7,586 nt of DNA from Candidatus Aerophobota bacterium. GTDB lineage: Bacteria; Aerophobota; Aerophobia; Aerophobales; Aerophobaceae. The notes beneath the pieces are model-generated. The model saw only the letters and a program-made list of their open reading frames with translations. It was not told the origin of the DNA and made no database searches. Below are positions 6,569-7,586 of this stretch, piece by piece; the first letter of the stretch is position 1; every line of letters starts with the position of its first letter. The position numbers and the translations under genes were made by a program. The stretch is taken from contig DAOVGF010000059.1 in assembly GCA_030672545.1 (NCBI GenBank), positions 1 through 7,586 on the forward strand, written 5' to 3'.

Positions 6569-6841
6569 CTATTCTTTGGGGTGCATTCCTGTGGTTGGAC
6601 AAATTAGGTTAGAGTGATCTGATTGGGTACAATTGGTTTTTTGCTTATCCATAAGTAGCTCCTCAAACTCATTGGGTAGGCGATAACCCAATGATGAGTG
6701 AAGTCATTTCTCATTATACACATCTTTGATGAAATGGCAAATTCTTCTCTGGGCATCCTCTAATGTTTTGTATTTCCAAAGATAGACCTCCTCATCTTTT
6801 AAGGTTTTCATGAAGCTCTCGCAGGTAGCATTATCGTAACC
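6569..6841 (-). pseudogene. IS3-family transposase (OrfB), C-terminal remnant with in-frame TGA
   Basis: Read on the minus strand from 6841, the frame gives GYDNATCESFMKTLKDEEVY, continues through LEDAQRRICHFIKDVYNEK, hits TGA at 6706-6704, then resumes LHSSLGYRLPNEFEELL and ends at TAG (6571-6569). The DNA...ESF..LK.E block and N.KR-HSSLGY..P.EFE are the standard C-terminal end of IS3-family rve/DDE integrases. The TGA stands exactly where the family has Arg, consistent with a CGA to TGA transition. The N-terminal two thirds are missing. This copy cannot make an active transposase. Confidence 0.88.
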
Positions 6842-6919
6842 ACTTTCTTATGGTTCACCATCCAGCACAGTATGCGCAAGAAAAGAAACCAGTATTCTGG
6901 AAGTACTGCGATCAACAAC
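6569..6919 (-). mobile_element. Internally deleted IS3-family insertion sequence remnant
   Basis: Besides the C-terminal block there is a second likely transposase piece: codons from 6919 to 6851 read VVDRSTSRILVSFLAHTVLDGEP, resembling the VxDWxSRxxLxWxLSxTLD strand region of IS3 OrfB. It is followed by TAA (6850-6848) and then jumps to GYDNATC, so roughly 90 family residues are deleted between them. At the 3' side, GGGGTGCATTCCTGTGGTTGGAC (plus strand, about 6578-6600) has the GGGGT...TTGGACA character of IS3-family terminal repeats, so the right end is probably near 6572. No matching left end is visible in the window. The insertion appears to have interrupted the isomerase gene whose first codons lie at 6989-6920. 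Confidence 0.7.
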
Positions 6920-6989
6920 TTTGATAATATCCAGAGCCTCATCCAGACTTTTGTCCGCAAACAGAACTGAAAAAAACTCCTATTTTTAT
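6920..6989 (-). pseudogene. Sugar-phosphate isomerase/epimerase N-terminal remnant, frameshifted
   Basis: The minus strand has AAAGGAG (6996-7002), 6 nt, then ATA-AAA-ATA-GGA-GTT encoding (I/M)KIGV, a run of seven T (complement of 6970-6976), then in the next frame SVLFADKSLDEALDIIK, ending at 6920. With one T fewer the product would be MKIGVFSVLFADKS followed by LDEALDIIK, the usual opening of AP-endonuclease-2-type sugar isomerases. The start codon is ATA, presumably a mutated ATG behind a perfectly placed ribosome-binding site. After DIIK the sequence passes into transposase-like residues. It sits 44 nt after the Gfo/Idh remnant, as in an operon. Confidence 0.65.
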
Positions 6990-7033
6990 CCTCTTCTCCT
7001 TTACGAATTTTGATTTTCCCACAATAAGTGTCT

Positions 7034-7242
7034 TTATTGTACAGTTGTCCATCTCCTTTCTCTGTCTGATTTTAACACGGCATCGACCACCTGACAAGCC
7101 TTCCATCCTTCGCGGAAACTGGTGTCAATCTTCTTATCTTTGTTAACAGTTTCCACCGGTAGATAACGCTGGTGTCTTTTTTCAAAACTCTAAGCACAGG
7201 AGTTTCCCCAGAATTATACCCCAAAATACATCTATCCAGCAT
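7034..7242 (-). pseudogene. Gfo/Idh/MocA oxidoreductase C-terminal remnant, frameshifted
   Basis: From an ATG at 7242 the minus strand reads MLDRCILGYNSGETPVLRVL then KKDTSVIY. After about 7158 the reading continues in another frame as VETVNKDKKIDTSFREGWKA, then CQVVDAVLKSDRERRW, and stops at TAA (7036-7034). Adding one C to the CC at 7159-7158 restores YPVET and a single continuous frame. SFREGW...VVDAVLKS...RW is the characteristic ending of Gfo/Idh/MocA NAD(P)-dependent sugar or polyol dehydrogenases, which normally run to about 330-380 residues. Only about 68 residues remain, and an in-frame stop lies just before the ATG. This is a decayed fragment whose original substrate is unknown. Confidence 0.65.
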
Positions 7243-7281
7243 TAATTTACCTATTCCACTTATCCAAAAACTATATATCTG

Positions 7282-7287
7282 ATTATA
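7282..7287 (-). promoter_or_regulatory. Candidate -10 on minus strand in divergent region
   Basis: TATAAT on the minus strand (plus strand ATTATA), with no good TTGACA at the usual distance. An 8-bp palindrome occupies the -35 region instead. If active it would drive transcription into the Gfo/Idh and isomerase remnants, so it may be the old promoter of the lost operon. Confidence 0.3.
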
Positions 7288-7292
7288 TCATT

Positions 7293-7316
7293 ATTTCAGG
7301 AAAAGTAGCCTGAAAT
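7293..7316. repeat. 8-bp inverted repeat, operator-like
   Basis: ATTTCAGG (7293-7300) and CCTGAAAT (7309-7316) are perfect arms with an 8-nt spacer. The site lies between the minus-strand TATAAT at 7287-7282 and the plus-strand TTGACT at 7349. This is a suitable place for one regulator to act on both divergent transcripts. A weak plus-strand hairpin followed by TTTT is the alternative reading. Confidence 0.45.
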
Positions 7317-7348
7317 TTTGGGGGAACTCCTGATTTGATGCGATGCGC

Positions 7349-7378
7349 TTGACTTTTTTTCCATTGGGTATATCTATT
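7349..7378 (+). promoter_or_regulatory. Candidate promoter of the isomerase gene
   Basis: TTGACT at 7349-7354 is followed after 18 nt by TCTATT (7373-7378), with TATATCTATTAG around it. The -35 matches 5 of 6 consensus bases and the -10 about 4 of 6. It is the best candidate within 110 nt upstream of the ATG at 7459. Confidence 0.4.
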
Positions 7379-7444
7379 AGATTTGTGCCTAAGGCCGGGA
7401 GTGTTTTCCCAAACATCATTTTAGTAGCAAGATCTCTGAATCAC

Positions 7445-7452
7445 AAGGAGGT
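7445..7452 (+). promoter_or_regulatory. Strong Shine-Dalgarno for the isomerase gene
   Basis: AAGGAGGT lies 6 nt before the ATG at 7459. It is the fullest anti-16S match in the window and fixes the start of the last gene. Confidence 0.8.
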
Positions 7453-7458
7453 AAGCTG

Positions 7459-7586
7459 ATGGCTAAGTGTGGAATATTTGCTCTGATTTGGGAGGCTACG
7501 TTTGATCGGCGCCATCTACGTCTTTTTGATCGGGCTAAGCTACTTGGCTTCGATGGACTGGAAATGCCTCTGGTAAGAGAGATCCT
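7459..7586 (+). CDS. Sugar-phosphate isomerase/epimerase, N-terminal part (AP-endonuclease-2 TIM barrel)
   Basis: The frame is open from ATG at 7459 to the end of the window, giving 42 codons. The product starts MAKCGIFALIWEATFDR and continues with LFDRAKLLGFDGLEMPL. A first beta strand ending near W, a helix, then LGFDGLE is the opening of xylose-isomerase-like TIM barrels, in the branch with D-tagatose/D-psicose 3-epimerases and inositol or sugar-phosphate isomerases. In that family the Glu of GLE begins the metal and substrate site at the end of beta-2 (family knowledge). The gene is divergent from the importer operon and its decayed upstream part, so it probably belongs to the same catabolic locus. 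The exact substrate cannot be told from this fragment. A truncated relative lies at 6417-6506. Confidence 0.82.
   Translation, partial: MAKCGIFALIWEATFDRRHLRLFDRAKLLGFDGLEMPLVREI

Noticed and set aside
6704..6706. TGA in the transposase as selenocysteine or recoded codon
   Set aside because: The position is Arg in the family, the change is a simple CGA to TGA transition, a second stop (TAA 6850-6848) is nearby, and the element is deleted.
6848..6970. CBS-domain fragment of a chloride channel (ADKSLDEALDIIK then VVDRSTSRILV)
   Set aside because: LDEALDIIK and VVDR..SRILV resemble CBS motifs. A better explanation is an isomerase N-terminus (KIGV..SVLFADKS..) with its own ribosome-binding site, followed by an IS3 transposase strand. 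The usual spacing inside a CBS domain is absent.

Overview
This window comes from a bacterium with moderate base composition and AT-rich intergenic DNA. Nothing in it fixes the phylum. The solute-binding protein has a signal peptide but no lipobox cysteine, which fits a diderm with a soluble periplasmic binding protein, or a Thermotogae-like or uncultured anaerobic lineage. That is inference only. The theme is uptake and catabolism of a carbohydrate or polyol.

Layout. (1) 1-153, plus strand: the last 50 codons of a uroporphyrinogen-decarboxylase-fold protein (URO-D/MtaA/CmuA superfamily). (2) 160-2592, minus strand, convergent with it and separated by 6 nt: an 810-aa signalling protein with an N-terminal STAS domain, a central region I do not recognise, and a C-terminal aminoglycoside-phosphotransferase-like kinase domain. 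(3) 2800-6175, minus strand: a binding-protein-dependent sugar ABC importer in the order binding protein, MalF-type permease, MalG-type permease. A perfect 15-bp stem-loop lies between the binding protein and the first permease. No ATPase gene is in the window. (4) 6176-7458: about 1.3 kb without an intact gene. It is a graveyard of minus-strand remnants plus control elements. (5) 7459-end, plus strand: the start of a sugar-phosphate isomerase/epimerase (AP-endonuclease-2 TIM barrel) behind a very good Shine-Dalgarno.

Region 4 is the most informative part. Read on the minus strand it holds, in order, the C-terminal end of a Gfo/Idh/MocA oxidoreductase with a 1-nt frameshift, the first codons of a sugar isomerase with an ATA in place of its start and an extra T in a poly-T run, an internally deleted IS3-family transposase with in-frame stops, and the first 17 recognisable residues of a second isomerase that resembles the intact gene at 7459. 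I infer that the transporter was once the distal part of a longer minus-strand operon (dehydrogenase, isomerase, isomerase, transporter) that decayed around an IS3 insertion.

Between the last remnant and the binding-protein gene are three copies of AAAGNACTRA at exact 20-bp spacing, next to a TTGACA hexamer on the minus strand. This looks like an operator array for the transporter. Other regulatory candidates are an 8-bp palindrome beside a TATAAT in the divergent region near 7300, and inverted repeats upstream of the STAS-kinase gene.
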